Positions 25,771 to 35,187 of a DNA stretch of 64,000 bases are shown here, piece by piece (position 1 is the first letter of the stretch; each line of letters begins with the position of its first letter). The stretch is taken from contig NC_007802.1 of NCBI RefSeq assembly GCF_000013565.1, positions 1 through 64,000 on the forward strand, read 5' to 3'. A model generated the notes under the pieces. It was not told the DNA's origin and made no database searches. It worked only from the letters and a program-made list of their open reading frames with translations. The position numbers and the translations under genes were made by a program. The stretch is from Jannaschia sp. CCS1. Its GTDB lineage: Bacteria > Pseudomonadota > Alphaproteobacteria > Rhodobacterales > Rhodobacteraceae.

Positions 25771-26955
25771 TCACCCCAGCACCTGCGCCATTGCCCGCGC
25801 GACAATAGGCACCGTCTGCTCCGTCAGACCGGCCACATTCATGCGCCCGTCGCCCACCACATAGACGGCATGATCCTCTCGCAATGCATCGACCTGCGCA
25901 GGCGTCGCTCCGATCAGTGAGAACATGCCCTGATGCGCGGCGAGCGCACCGAACCTGTCGGAGCCGGTCTCTGCCCGCAAACTCTCAGCCAAGGCGCGGC
26001 GATTGCGGGTGATCGTTTCACGCATCGACGTCAGCTCCGCCTCCCACATCTGACGAAGTTCGGCATCGTGCAGGATCAGATCGACCGTCCGCGCACCATG
26101 GTCCGGCGGGAAGGAGTAATTGTTGCGGTTCATCGCGATCAGATGCCCTTGCGCCGCGTCGCGGGCAGCGCCCTGGGACGTCACCGCAAGGGCAACACCG
26201 GCGCGGTCGCGGTAAAGGCCGAAATTCTTGGAACAACTGGCCGCCACGAACAGCGTCGGCACACGCTGTGCCAACAGGCGCGTACCGGCCGCATCCTCGT
26301 CCAGCCCGGTCCCAAAGCCCTGATACGCCATATCGACAAGGGGAATTGCGCCCGTTGCCAGGCAGACCCGGGCCACATCTTCCCAGTCCGAAAGCGTCAG
26401 ATCCGCACCGCTGGGGTTGTGGCAACAGCCATGCAAGACGATGATATCACCCGCACGCGCGGCGCGAAGATCCTCCATCATGCCGTCCCGATCCAGCCCA
26501 TTGCTGTCGCGGTCCAGATAGCGATAGCTGCGGTGCGCCAAGCCAAGATGTTCTGCCATACCTGCGTGAATTGGCCAGCTCGGGTCCGAGATCCAGACCT
26601 GTGCATCCGGCATAAGCGTGCGCACCAGTTCAAAAATCTGACGCAAGGCACTGGTGCCGCCCACGGTGGCAATGCCCGCGACCCGCGCCTCAGGCACCGC
26701 ATCTGCCAACAGCAAGGACCGCATCCCGGCGATAAAACCGCGATCGCCTTCAAACCCGAGGTAAGACTTGGTCGTCTGCGTCTCAAGGATCCGGCGCTCA
26801 GCCTCTTTCACCGCGCCCAAGACGGGGGTCAGACCGTGGGCATTACGGTAGAGACCAACCAGAAGATCAACCTTATCGGCGCGCGGATCTGCCGCGAATT
26901 GCCCTGTCAGGCGGAAGATCTTGTCCGGTTCAGGGGGCAACAAATGCTCAAACAT
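25771..26955 (-). CDS. Aromatic amino acid/aspartate aminotransferase (class I, PLP)
   Basis: This 394-residue fold-type I aminotransferase resembles AspC/TyrB. Markers are LLVGLYRNAHGLTPVLGAVKEAE, then the HGCCHNPSGADLT segment with the conserved Asn-Pro. DMAYQGFG follows, and the PLP lysine is in AASCSKNFGLYRDRAG. ATG 26955 overlaps the GNAT stop by eight bases (ATGTTTGA). It is the third gene of an sseA-GNAT-aminotransferase operon, hinting at sulfur or cysteine/mercaptopyruvate metabolism, because 3-mercaptopyruvate is made from cysteine by transamination. That link is inference. Confidence 0.92.
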   Translation of the reverse strand: MFEHLLPPEPDKIFRLTGQFAADPRADKVDLLVGLYRNAHGLTPVLGAVKEAERRILETQTTKSYLGFEGDRGFIAGMRSLLLADAVPEARVAGIATVGGTSALRQIFELVRTLMPDAQVWISDPSWPIHAGMAEHLGLAHRSYRYLDRDSNGLDRDGMMEDLRAARAGDIIVLHGCCHNPSGADLTLSDWEDVARVCLATGAIPLVDMAYQGFGTGLDEDAAGTRLLAQRVPTLFVAASCSKNFGLYRDRAGVALAVTSQGAARDAAQGHLIAMNRNNYSFPPDHGARTVDLILHDAELRQMWEAELTSMRETITRNRRALAESLRAETGSDRFGALAAHQGMFSLIGATPAQVDALREDHAVYVVGDGRMNVAGLTEQTVPIVARAMAQVLG

Positions 26956-27508
26956 CAGACAGCCTGTCATAGGCCAGGACGCGCGTTCTCTCTTCCCTGT
27001 CGACCGGCTTGAATCCCATCTTTTGGTAGAGACGCAGCGCCGCTGGATGATCCAGGGTGCAGGTGTTGACAGTCATCTTTTCAACGCCGTCCCGCGCCCA
27101 ACCCGTGGCGATGGCAGTCTGCACCAATAACGGCCCGATCCCCTGCCCAACGGCCTGCGGCACCAGCCCGAAATAGGCCAGATCACATTCGCCCGGCTCC
27201 CGCCAATCCAGCGCGAAGAACCCCTGCGGCCAGCCATGTTTGATCGCGGTCCAGATCACCACTTCGGGGCTGCGCACAAAGGCTTGTAGGGCGGCGGGAT
27301 CGTCTTCGGCCTGTTCAAACCGGTCCTGCCATTCATATTCCCGGCCAACCGCATCGTAGAGCGCCAGGAAATACCACACGGGCGGGTCAATCGCGCGCTC
27401 CAGGCGCACGTCACCGGGCAGTTGCGCAGGGCCAAAATCGGGTCGCGCGGTCATTTCCAGATAGGTGATCGTGAAGGGGACCTGCGTGCCCGCGGGGATC
27501 ACGCTCAT
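26948..27508 (-). CDS. GNAT family N-acetyltransferase
   Basis: This 186-residue acyltransferase has the acetyl-CoA-binding pattern FGLVPQAVGQGIGPLLVQTAI (motif A, Q/RxxGxG/A). The C-terminal half has VNTCTLDHPAALRLYQKMGFKPV, which is very typical of GNATs. It overlaps sseA by four bases (ATGA) and the aminotransferase by eight, so translation is coupled. The substrate is unknown; a partner to sulfur amino-acid chemistry is possible. Confidence 0.9.
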   Translation of the reverse strand: MSVIPAGTQVPFTITYLEMTARPDFGPAQLPGDVRLERAIDPPVWYFLALYDAVGREYEWQDRFEQAEDDPAALQAFVRSPEVVIWTAIKHGWPQGFFALDWREPGECDLAYFGLVPQAVGQGIGPLLVQTAIATGWARDGVEKMTVNTCTLDHPAALRLYQKMGFKPVDREERTRVLAYDRLSDV

Positions 27509-28368
27509 CCGGTTTCGACCTTCAACTGCTCAAACTGGCCCCATTCGGACCATGATCCATCATAGAGCGACACATCCTGATGGCCCAAACGCGTCAGCCC
27601 CAGCATCAGGATCGCTGCCGTCACGCCGGATCCACAAGTCGTGATGATCCGCTTGTCCAGATCCACGCCGCCAGCCTCGAACGCGGCGCGCAGGGCGTCG
27701 CCTTCTTTCATCGTGCCATCGGGTTTGAACAGACTGGCGTAATGGACGTTCTTGGAATTCGGGATACGGCCAGCCCGCAGGCCGGGTCGCGTCTCGGGCT
27801 CCTCTCCGCGGAACCTTGCGGGCGCGCGGGCGTCCACGATCTGCCAATCGCCAAGCTTGCTGGCCGAGGCCACCTGCGTGACATCCTTCACCAGATGCGC
27901 CTGACGCTGCACCGTCATGTGACGGTCCCGGATGATCGGCGGCATATCTTCTACGGGACGCCCTTCGGCGACCCATTTGGGCAGCCCTCCATCCAGGACC
28001 GCGACATCTGTCTTGCCCATCAGACGAAAGTTCCACCAAACACGCGCGGCAGAAAACACGCCACGTCCGTCATAGACCACCACCTGATGACCATCGCCCA
28101 CGCCCATGGCGCGCATGCGGGACATGAACTTCTCCACCGGGGCCACCATATGCGGCAGCTCGGATCGCGCGTCGGAGATGTCATCAATGTCGAAAAACCG
28201 CGCGCCGGGGATGTGGCCCGCGTCATATTCGGCCTTCGCATCCCGGTTCATCTCGGCCAGATAATACGATGCGTCGATGATCCGCAGATCAGGATCGTTG
28301 AAATGCGCGGCGAGCCAATCAGTCGAGACCAGCGTTTGCGGATCGTCCCCGGTGATCACCTCGGCCAT
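27505..28368 (-). CDS. sseA: 3-mercaptopyruvate sulfurtransferase
   Basis: SseA transfers sulfur from 3-mercaptopyruvate to acceptors. The 287-residue two-rhodanese-domain protein ends the catalytic loop with ITTCGSGVTAAILMLGL. The CG(S/T)GVTA loop around the active Cys is characteristic of mercaptopyruvate rather than thiosulfate enzymes. The inactive N-terminal domain has ARFFDIDDISD. ATG 28368 has a GGAG site eight bases upstream and is preferred to GTG 28377. It heads the operon with the GNAT and aminotransferase. Confidence 0.93.
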   Translation of the reverse strand: MAEVITGDDPQTLVSTDWLAAHFNDPDLRIIDASYYLAEMNRDAKAEYDAGHIPGARFFDIDDISDARSELPHMVAPVEKFMSRMRAMGVGDGHQVVVYDGRGVFSAARVWWNFRLMGKTDVAVLDGGLPKWVAEGRPVEDMPPIIRDRHMTVQRQAHLVKDVTQVASASKLGDWQIVDARAPARFRGEEPETRPGLRAGRIPNSKNVHYASLFKPDGTMKEGDALRAAFEAGGVDLDKRIITTCGSGVTAAILMLGLTRLGHQDVSLYDGSWSEWGQFEQLKVETG

Positions 28369-28440
28369 TCTGCGCACTCCCGTCCAAATACCCCAAACGT
28401 CCTACGCCGCCGCCCAGAGCCACGCAAGCCTCGCCCGCGC

Positions 28441-28468
28441 GACGCTCCTCCTTCATCTTGGTAAATAC
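28441..28468 (-). repeat. Dispersed CCAAGATGAAG repeat, copy A
   Basis: On the minus strand this reads GTATTTACCAAGATGAAGG followed by AGGAGCGTC, in the sseA-smpB gap. A second GTATTTGG lies nearby at about 28385. It shares the core CCAAGATGAAG with copies at 49841 and 54979. Confidence 0.7.
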
Positions 28469-28498
28469 AACTCAATCCGCCGACTGCCCTGGGCACTG

Positions 28499-28975
28499 TC
28501 AGCCGTTTTGCTTGAGCAGCCGCGCCTTCTGACGGTTCCAGTCGCGCTTGGCCGAGGTTTCGCGCTTGTCCTGCGCCTTCTTGCCCTTGGCGATCCCGAT
28601 CTTCAGCTTCACCAGACCCTTGTGATTGAAGTACATGACAATCGGCACCAGCGTCATGCCCTCACGCTGGGTGGCGTTCCACAGCTTCGACAACTCCTTG
28701 CGCGACACCAGCATCTTGCGCCGCCGCTTTTCCTCGTGCCCGAACGTCTTGGCCTGCACATAAGGCGCGATGTAGGAGTTCACGAGCCACAGCTCACCCT
28801 CCTTCACCTCGGCATAGCTTTCGGCGATATTGCTTTGTCCCTGCCGCAGGCTCTTGACCTCGGACCCTTCCAGGATGATCCCAACCTCAAGATCGCTTTC
28901 GATGGCGTAATCGAAGCGGGCCCGCCGGTTCTCGGCGATGACTTTGTAGTTTGGATTATCAGGTTTCTTGGCCAT
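28499..28975 (-). CDS. smpB: SsrA-binding protein SmpB
   Basis: SmpB binds tmRNA and brings it to stalled ribosomes for trans-translation. The 158-residue protein shows [29 protein letters not shown] (residues 11-39), which is diagnostic. [19 protein letters not shown]-like and [20 protein letters not shown] segments follow, then the basic C-terminal tail [14 protein letters not shown]. It lies 41 bases after the MFS gene in a dapA-MFS-smpB unit. A second rescue system, arfB, is at 24321. Confidence 0.97.
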   Translation of the reverse strand: MAKKPDNPNYKVIAENRRARFDYAIESDLEVGIILEGSEVKSLRQGQSNIAESYAEVKEGELWLVNSYIAPYVQAKTFGHEEKRRRKMLVSRKELSKLWNATQREGMTLVPIVMYFNHKGLVKLKIGIAKGKKAQDKRETSAKRDWNRQKARLLKQNG

Positions 28976-29016
28976 GGTCCGGTGTATCTAGGCACTCCGC
29001 CCACAGGTGTCTACGC

Positions 29017-30189
29017 CTAGCGGCTGATCCGGGCCGACACCAACAGGTGCGCCACACCCACAAGCGCCATAGCGCCCCCAACCCAGCCAAGCGCCAGCAG
29101 CCCGGATTGCGAGATCGCTGCCCCACCGACGGACGCCCCCACGGCAGCCCCCACATAGATCGCCGCCGCATTCAGGGACAAAACCACGGGCGCACGGTCG
29201 GGCGCGAGGCTGATGACACGGGCCTGTTGCGGCGCGGTGAACGACCAGCCGAAGATCGACCAGGTGAAGATCAGCGCGAATACCATCCAGGCCGCCATCG
29301 GCAGAAAAGACAGAAACGGCATCAGCAGCACCTGCGTGATGGCCAGCAGCATCAGCGTGGGTGTGGGGCCAAAGCGATCCGACATCCAACCGCCCAGAAG
29401 GTTGCCAACGACAGCGGCGAGCCCGAAGGTCAGCAATACGCTGCTGATGCCGTCACGGCCGAAGCCCATATGCGCCTCCATCAGCGGGGCAATATAGGTG
29501 AAGGGCACATAGATTGCGGCAAGGAACGTGGCGGTAAAGAGAACGGCCAGCATGATGCGCCAATCGGCCAGGACCGCGCTCAGATCGCGCAGGCCCACCG
29601 GTTGAAACCGAAGGCCCCGGGGCACGCGGGTCCAGATCAGCCAGAGACAGGGCAGTGCCAGAAGCGTGACGAGGATGAAGGCGTAGCGCCAACCAATCGA
29701 ATAGGCGATGTAGCTGCCCGCGGGCACGCCGATCACCTGTGCCAACGTCAGCCCAAAAAACACCGCCGCCAGCGATTTCGCCCGCCGCTCGGGTGCCACG
29801 ACGCCCGCCACGACAGCCGCCGCCACCGGCGTCACCATACCGGCCCCTGCCGCGGCGAACGCACGGGCGATCAGCACCACCGCTCCGCTCGGCGCGATTG
29901 CCGCAAGCAGGTTGGCGAGCGTGAAAACGGCCAGACCCAGGAACAGCACCTTGCGCCGCCCGATCCCGCCGGTGCTGGACACCAGCAAGGGCGAGGCGAT
30001 GGCATAGGAGATCGCGTAGATCGTCATGATCCAGCCGGATCCGGCGGTGGACATCTCCAAGCTCTCGGCCATCGGAGGCAACATACCGATGACCATAAAC
30101 GCCCCCATACCGATGACGAAATTCGTCACCGACAGGATCTGGATCAGACGTTTGACGGAGCCCTCGGGGGCGTCCGGGGGGGATGTCAC
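29017..30189 (-). CDS. MFS efflux transporter (DHA1/AraJ-like)
   Basis: This 390-residue protein has twelve predicted helices and the MFS motif-A region [16 protein letters not shown] between helices 2 and 3. The drug/H+ antiporter-1 motif C variant is [18 protein letters not shown]. Its start overlaps the dapA stop (ATGA), so it is translated coupled to dapA. It probably exports sugars or small metabolites; the substrate is unknown. Confidence 0.88.
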   Translation of the reverse strand: MTSPPDAPEGSVKRLIQILSVTNFVIGMGAFMVIGMLPPMAESLEMSTAGSGWIMTIYAISYAIASPLLVSSTGGIGRRKVLFLGLAVFTLANLLAAIAPSGAVVLIARAFAAAGAGMVTPVAAAVVAGVVAPERRAKSLAAVFFGLTLAQVIGVPAGSYIAYSIGWRYAFILVTLLALPCLWLIWTRVPRGLRFQPVGLRDLSAVLADWRIMLAVLFTATFLAAIYVPFTYIAPLMEAHMGFGRDGISSVLLTFGLAAVVGNLLGGWMSDRFGPTPTLMLLAITQVLLMPFLSFLPMAAWMVFALIFTWSIFGWSFTAPQQARVISLAPDRAPVVLSLNAAAIYVGAAVGASVGGAAISQSGLLALGWVGGAMALVGVAHLLVSARISR

Positions 30190-31061
30190 GACAGCAGGCC
30201 CGCGTGGCGCAGTGCCGCCTCAATCGCGGCCTTGGTGGACTCGTCGACGCCCACCAACGGCAAACGCACCTCGTCCGAGCATAGGCCCAGCACCGACATC
30301 GCATATTTCACGCCGCAGAGGCCCGGCTCCGTGAAGATCGCATTGTGAAGCGGCATCAGGCGATCCTGATACGCCAGTGCTTCGGTATAGTCGCCTGCCC
30401 CCATGGCCGCCTGAAATTCCGCGCACAACTTCGGCGCAACGTTGGCCGTGACGCTGATACACCCCACACCGCCATGGGCGTTGAAGCCCAGTGCGCTGGC
30501 ATCTTCCGCGGACATTTGCACGAAATCCGTGCCGCAGGTTTCGCGCTGCCTGGATACCCGCGCCATGTCCGCCGTCGCGTCCTTCACGCCGATGATCATT
30601 GGGTGCTTTGCCAGCTCGCCCATCGTCTCGGGCGTCATATCAACCACAGACCGACCCGGAATGTTGTAGATGAAAATCGGGATGCCGACCTCGGCCAACG
30701 CCTCGTAATGGGCGATCAACCCACGCTGCGTCGGCTTGTTGTAATAAGGCGTCACCACAAGCGTGGCATCAGCCCCCACATCCTTGGCATGTTGCACATG
30801 GCGCATCGCCTCTGCCGTGTTGTTTGACCCCGCGCCCGCGATCACCGGAACGCGGCCACCGGCGGCCTTCACGACCGTCTCAATCACCTGCTCATGCTCT
30901 TCATGGGTCAGCGTGGGGCTTTCACCCGTCGTCCCCACAGGCACCAACCCGTTGGAGCCTTCCTCCACATGCCAGTCGACCAGACGTTTCAGCACCTCAA
31001 AGTCCACAGCACCATTTGTCATCGGAGTGACCAGAGCGGGCATCGAGCCTTGGAACATCAT
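30186..31061 (-). CDS. dapA: 4-hydroxy-tetrahydrodipicolinate synthase
   Basis: DapA condenses pyruvate with aspartate semialdehyde in lysine and diaminopimelate synthesis. The 291-residue protein has [14 protein letters not shown] (substrate loop) and [29 protein letters not shown] carries the catalytic Tyr, and [10 protein letters not shown] the Schiff-base Lys. ATG 31061 follows an AAGGACG site; the alternative second Met is at 31058. It heads a dapA-MFS-smpB unit. Confidence 0.95.
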   Translation of the reverse strand: MMFQGSMPALVTPMTNGAVDFEVLKRLVDWHVEEGSNGLVPVGTTGESPTLTHEEHEQVIETVVKAAGGRVPVIAGAGSNNTAEAMRHVQHAKDVGADATLVVTPYYNKPTQRGLIAHYEALAEVGIPIFIYNIPGRSVVDMTPETMGELAKHPMIIGVKDATADMARVSRQRETCGTDFVQMSAEDASALGFNAHGGVGCISVTANVAPKLCAEFQAAMGAGDYTEALAYQDRLMPLHNAIFTEPGLCGVKYAMSVLGLCSDEVRLPLVGVDESTKAAIEAALRHAGLLS

Positions 31062-31208
31062 TCGCGTCCTTGCATGGAAAGGTGAGGGAGACGGCAATTT
31101 CCCGCCCCAATACAAGGCTCGTGCAGAATTGCCAAGTTCGTGAGTTGCTTCCTTGGGTTTGAGGGGTATTTTGTGGGCTCTGGGGATAACTTATTATGGA
31201 GACGCCGC

Positions 31209-33158
31209 ATGGGTTTGCGACGCCTGATCACGTCTATTGTCCTCTGCTCGCTCCTCGGGACGCCTGCCGCCACCGCCCAATCGGATGCAGACGCCCTGGC
31301 CGCAGCGCTTGCCCGCTACAATGTGGGCGATCTTGCCGGTGGCTCGAATGCCGCGCGGGATCTCACTGACCCGGTGGCGCTGGATATCCTCGCCTGGACC
31401 CGGCTGCGGCGTGGGGAGGGCAGTTTTGAGGAATATATCTCCTTCCTCGACCGCAACCCGGACTGGCCGGGTCTGGCGTATCTGCGCCGCCAGGGGGAGC
31501 CGTCTATTCCAGAGGGGGGCGATGCGGCCTCAATCCTGGATTACTTCGCTGATGTCCTGCCCCAGACGGGCGCTGGATCCCTGGCGCTGGCCCGCGCTTT
31601 GGCCGATACCGGAAACCCCGTGGTCGCCGAGGCCATTGTCGTGCGGGCCTGGACATCTCTGGTGATGACGGGCACCGACGCCCAGGCCCTGAACCGCGCC
31701 TTCGGGAACCTGCTGACGCAGGACCACCACATTGCCCGGCTTGACCACCTGCTGTGGGAAAACGCGGAGGATCGCGCGCGCGCCATGTTCTCCCTCGTGC
31801 CCGAAGACTACGTGCCTTTGGCCGAAGCGCGTCTGGCCCTGCGAGATCGCAGACCGGGGGTGAACGGCCTGATTGATGCGATCCCCGCGTCATTGCAGGA
31901 TGATCCCGGCCTCGCCTATGAACGCTTCATCTGGCGGGTGCGCGAAGGGCTTTGGGACACGGCTGGTGCGCTGATGGTCGAACGCTCCACCTCTCCTGAC
32001 ACTCTGGGACGACCGGCGGAATGGGGTCGCCGTCGCGCCGATCTGGCCCGCGACGTAATGCGCGAAGGCGATCACGACACCTGTTATGATTACGCATCCA
32101 ACCATCAGATCGATCCCGAGGACGACTACATCCGTTTTGCCGATCTGGAATGGGTTGCGGGCTATTGCGCCTTGCAACTGAACCGGGCTGACATCGCCGC
32201 CAATCACTTCCAGCGCTTCAGTGAGGTCGTCTTCTCGCCCATCTCTGTCGGGCGCGCGGGCTATTGGCTTGGCCGTGCCCATGAGGCCGCAGGCAATGCC
32301 GCGGCGGCGGCAGACGGCTACGCTCTGGGCGCGCAATATCAGTCCAGTTTCTACGGCCAACTGGCACAGGAACGCGGCGGGTTGCCTGTCGATCCGGAGT
32401 TCACGGGCACCCGCGACTATGGCGATTGGCGCAATTCCAGCTTCGCGGATCTCGATGTGTTTCGTGCGGCGATCCTGCTTTACGAGGCGGGCGAGGTGAA
32501 CCTGGCAGAACGGTTCTTCACCCATATCACGGAACGCCTGGATGAGACGGAGGCCGGTATGATGGGCGCGTTGATGCTGGAGTTGGAAGAGCCGCACTAC
32601 GCGCTGATGGTCGCCAAACGCGCCGCCCAGTCGGGGCATGAAATCTACCCCGCCTACTACCCGCTGGCCGATTTGGAAGATGTGGACCTGCCCGTCCCCC
32701 GCGCCTTTGCCCTATCCATCGCGCGGCGCGAAAGTGAATTTGACCCCGTCGTCGTGTCAGGCGCGGGCGCGATTGGGCTGATGCAGGTGATGCCCGGCAC
32801 GGGACGCGACTCCGCCGGTGAGCTGGGGCTCGACTTTTCCGAGGCCCGCTTGCGCAATGACCCCGCCTATAACGTGCTTCTGGGCTCCAACTATATCGCC
32901 GGGCTGCTGGAGGATTATGACGGCAATCCGGTGCTGGTCACGATCGGCTATAACGCCGGGCCGGGCCGCGTGCGGCAATGGCGGGAGCGGTTTGGCGATC
33001 CCCGTCAGGCCGACGACGTGATCGACTGGATCGAAGACGTGCCATTCTCGGAGACACGCAATTACATCATGCGAGTGATCGAAAGCCTGCCCATCTATGA
33101 GGCGCAACTGACCGGCGAATTGCCGACCTTGGGATTGAGCGAGCGCTTGGTGCAATAG
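31209..33158 (+). CDS. Soluble lytic murein transglycosylase (Slt70-like)
   Basis: This 649-residue periplasmic enzyme cleaves peptidoglycan glycan strands with formation of anhydromuramic ends. It has a signal peptide (MGLRRLITSIVLCSLLGTPAATA) and a long helical superhelix (30-480). The C-terminal SLT domain contains IARRESEFDP with the catalytic Glu, then GAIGLMQVMPGT and VTIGYNAGPGRVRQW. ATG 31209 follows GGAGACGCC. It is divergent from dapA, consistent with the common dapA-slt neighbourhood in Rhodobacteraceae. Confidence 0.94.
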   Translation: MGLRRLITSIVLCSLLGTPAATAQSDADALAAALARYNVGDLAGGSNAARDLTDPVALDILAWTRLRRGEGSFEEYISFLDRNPDWPGLAYLRRQGEPSIPEGGDAASILDYFADVLPQTGAGSLALARALADTGNPVVAEAIVVRAWTSLVMTGTDAQALNRAFGNLLTQDHHIARLDHLLWENAEDRARAMFSLVPEDYVPLAEARLALRDRRPGVNGLIDAIPASLQDDPGLAYERFIWRVREGLWDTAGALMVERSTSPDTLGRPAEWGRRRADLARDVMREGDHDTCYDYASNHQIDPEDDYIRFADLEWVAGYCALQLNRADIAANHFQRFSEVVFSPISVGRAGYWLGRAHEAAGNAAAAADGYALGAQYQSSFYGQLAQERGGLPVDPEFTGTRDYGDWRNSSFADLDVFRAAILLYEAGEVNLAERFFTHITERLDETEAGMMGALMLELEEPHYALMVAKRAAQSGHEIYPAYYPLADLEDVDLPVPRAFALSIARRESEFDPVVVSGAGAIGLMQVMPGTGRDSAGELGLDFSEARLRNDPAYNVLLGSNYIAGLLEDYDGNPVLVTIGYNAGPGRVRQWRERFGDPRQADDVIDWIEDVPFSETRNYIMRVIESLPIYEAQLTGELPTLGLSERLVQ

Positions 33159-33222
33159 GCCGGATTGGCATCATACTGCAAACGGTGCTGGACCAGGCGC
33201 GTGAATAGACTAGGGTCGGGTC

Positions 33223-33693
33223 ATGGACTGGACAGTTTTCATCTTGTTTTTCGGGGCTTGTTGCGCGGCCGCGGCCACCGGGTCCATGTTTCCGCCAGGT
33301 CAATGGTATCGTAACCTGGCAAAACCCGACTGGACGCCGCCGGACTGGTTGTTCCCCGTGGCCTGGACGGTGTTGTATATTGCGTCTGCCGTCGCAGCTG
33401 CGCGCGTCGCCGTTCTGGCGGACAATGCGCACGCCATGGGTTTCTGGGCGCTGCAAATTGCCTTGAACACGCTTTGGACCCCGGTCTTCTTCGGGTTGGA
33501 GCGCATCCGCTCGGGCGCGGTGGTCCTTGCATTCTTGTGGCTGGCCGTAGCCGGCACGATGATCAGCTTCTTCGCCGTGGACGCTTTGGCCGGATGGCTG
33601 ATGGTGCCGTATCTGGTCTGGGTGACTGTGGCGGGGGCGCTGAACCTGTCTGTCTGGCGGTTGAACCCGGAAGAAGCGTCAAAAGCCGCCTAG
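33223..33693 (+). CDS. tspO: TspO/MBR family tryptophan-rich sensory protein
   Basis: This 156-residue five-helix membrane protein has YRNLAKPDWTPPDWLFPVAWTVLY, which spans residues 29-52 and holds the WxPPxxxFPxxW family signature. It is followed by LNTLWTPVFFGLER and WRLNPEE. In Rhodobacter TspO (CrtK) sits in the outer membrane and moderates tetrapyrrole metabolism and photosynthesis gene expression. No pigment genes are near here, so the role in this organism is open. Confidence 0.94.
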   Translation: MDWTVFILFFGACCAAAATGSMFPPGQWYRNLAKPDWTPPDWLFPVAWTVLYIASAVAAARVAVLADNAHAMGFWALQIALNTLWTPVFFGLERIRSGAVVLAFLWLAVAGTMISFFAVDALAGWLMVPYLVWVTVAGALNLSVWRLNPEEASKAA

Positions 33694-33957
33694 GCATACC
33701 CCTCCTTTAGGCACTTTCTTGCGCAGAACCGCTGTGATGCATGCATCCGCGACGGAAGTACCTACCTGAACCGTATCACTGTTACCGGGTTCCACGCAGA
33801 GGCCATTTCGGCCCCACACGTGGACTTTGGGACAGATGACGGCAGCCATCGCTCCCGATCATCTGGTTGCAGGCCAAATCAGCCTAAACGGCGCACTGTT
33901 CTACTCATGCAACCGGCCAGCGCAATCTGGCCCCCTACCGCCAAGAGGACGAAGCCA
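33694..33957 (+). other. 264-base gap before the first small exported protein
   Basis: No gene is seen. It contains the palindrome ATGCATGCAT near 33738 and a GAGGA ribosome site just before ATG 33958. No clear promoter or terminator was found. Confidence 0.4.
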
Positions 33958-34251
33958 ATGAAAACCAAGTTCCTGATCGCAGCCCTTACCATGGCCCTGG
34001 CCGCACCGGCATTTGCGCAAGTCGCGCCGATGCAATTTGCCGTACAGCACTACAATCAATCCACCGATGGTGTGCTGGAGCAGATCTCAATGCCGGACCT
34101 GAATGAAGGCGTCACGGTTTCGACGCAGGGCAACACGGCCCTGGCCGACGCCATGGATATTGTCGGTGACGACGTGCTTGGCGTTGTGACCGTCTTCCCG
34201 AGTGAGCCGACCTATGGGGCGGATATTCTCAACCGCCTCGCGTCGGAATAA
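33958..34251 (+). CDS. Small exported protein, paralogue 1
   Basis: This 97-residue protein has a clear signal peptide (MKTKFLIAALTMALAAPAFA) and a mature part of about 77 residues. The segments FAVQHYNQSTDG and VTVSTQGNTALADAMDI correspond to FAIAHFNMSAER and SVVSTRGNGALAEAFQM in the gene at 34695, so the two are paralogues. No Cys, lipobox or known domain is visible. It is probably periplasmic or secreted. The lengths, tandem position and shared motifs argue that it is real; I do not know the function. Confidence 0.72.
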   Translation: MKTKFLIAALTMALAAPAFAQVAPMQFAVQHYNQSTDGVLEQISMPDLNEGVTVSTQGNTALADAMDIVGDDVLGVVTVFPSEPTYGADILNRLASE

Positions 34252-34694
34252 CCAGCAGGGCGATGCCGGCGGCATCTGATGATGCCACTGGCGTTGCTCA
34301 CCCACGGCACTCTCGTTTCAAGGGCGCTGGATCTGCCTGTCTGGCCTTTAGCCCCGCGTCCGACCTCTTCCGTGATCTGATTCTTCTCCCGGACGCGGTT
34401 AGTCAAACCCCCGGGCAGCTCGCATCCACACATTTGTTGCAAAAACCGGCCCGCTGATCACGGCGCAGAGACGGGTTGTCACGGGCCCGTGGGGTTGGTG
34501 TAAGACAATCTGGGTAATGTGCGCACACGCACCAATATTACACGATTCTCTCGCTTACGTGTGTGGAATGAGGGGACGTTAGCCTGCATATTCATCTCAT
34601 CGGAACGCAGACAAACTGAAGCGCTCCACCAAGACATCTCAACCAAAGGGCCGCGAGACACGCCGCCCACACATATCGTAAAAGGACTAACACC
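34252..34694 (+). promoter_or_regulatory. 443-base gap between the two small exported proteins
   Basis: No gene is visible. A short hairpin, GATGCC-GGC-GGCATC (34262-34276), follows the first gene without a T-run. Farther on, TTGGTG (34495-34500) and CACCAA (34530-34535) flank a perfect palindrome TGTGCGCACA (34518-34527), a plausible operator about 170 bases before the second gene. An AAAGGA site precedes ATG 34695. Confidence 0.4.
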
Positions 34695-35036
34695 ATGAAA
34701 AAGATCGCAATCATCGCCGCCCTCGCCGCTTCCATCGCCGCTCCGGCCGCCGCACAATCCACCTCCACTGCCTTCGCCATCGCGCATTTCAACATGTCCG
34801 CTGAGCGTCAGTCCGACATCATCCCCCAGCCGAGCGGCAACCTGACGACATCCGTCGTGTCCACTCGCGGCAATGGTGCCCTGGCAGAAGCCTTCCAGAT
34901 GTTCAACCAGACCGCCGATAACCCCGGTGAGTTGCGCGGCGTGAACCAAGCCACTGTCGTCTCCAGCGCATCATCGGCCCGCGCCCAGGACATCTTCGCT
35001 CGCCTCCGCGCAGAATCCCGCGAAGACGCCGAGTAA
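34695..35036 (+). CDS. Small exported protein, paralogue 2
   Basis: This 113-residue protein has signal peptide MKKIAIIAALAASIAAPAAA. The mature part contains AFAIAHFNMSAERQSD and TTSVVSTRGNGALAEAFQM, shared with the protein at 33958. A longer C-terminal helix-forming tail (SARAQDIFARLRAESRED) follows. It is probably periplasmic. It has a good ribosome site and its own terminator downstream, so it is likely well expressed. Function unknown. Confidence 0.78.
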   Translation: MKKIAIIAALAASIAAPAAAQSTSTAFAIAHFNMSAERQSDIIPQPSGNLTTSVVSTRGNGALAEAFQMFNQTADNPGELRGVNQATVVSSASSARAQDIFARLRAESREDAE

Positions 35037-35068
35037 TTTCGGAGGAACCACGAACTCTCCCTCGGGAC

Positions 35069-35101
35069 AGCCCCTCGTCACATCGGCGGGGGGCTTTCTT
35101 T
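35069..35101 (+). terminator. Terminator after the second small exported protein
   Basis: AGCCCC (35069-35074) pairs with GGGGCT (35090-35095), followed by TTCTTTAT on the plus strand. It lies 33 bases past the stop of the gene at 34695. Confidence 0.75.
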
Positions 35102-35138
35102 ATGCCTACTCCCCAGGAACACTGGCCGCCTCAGACAT

Positions 35139-35165
35139 AAAAAAAGAGCGCCACAGGGGCGCCCT
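35139..35165 (-). terminator. Terminator of the rimP-nusA-ylxR-infB operon
   Basis: On the minus strand AGGGCGCC pairs with GGCGCTCT (35158-35165 with 35145-35152, one G-U), followed by seven T. It lies 23 bases beyond the infB stop. Confidence 0.93.
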
Positions 35166-35187
35166 TCTTCGATACCGTTTGGCAAGA

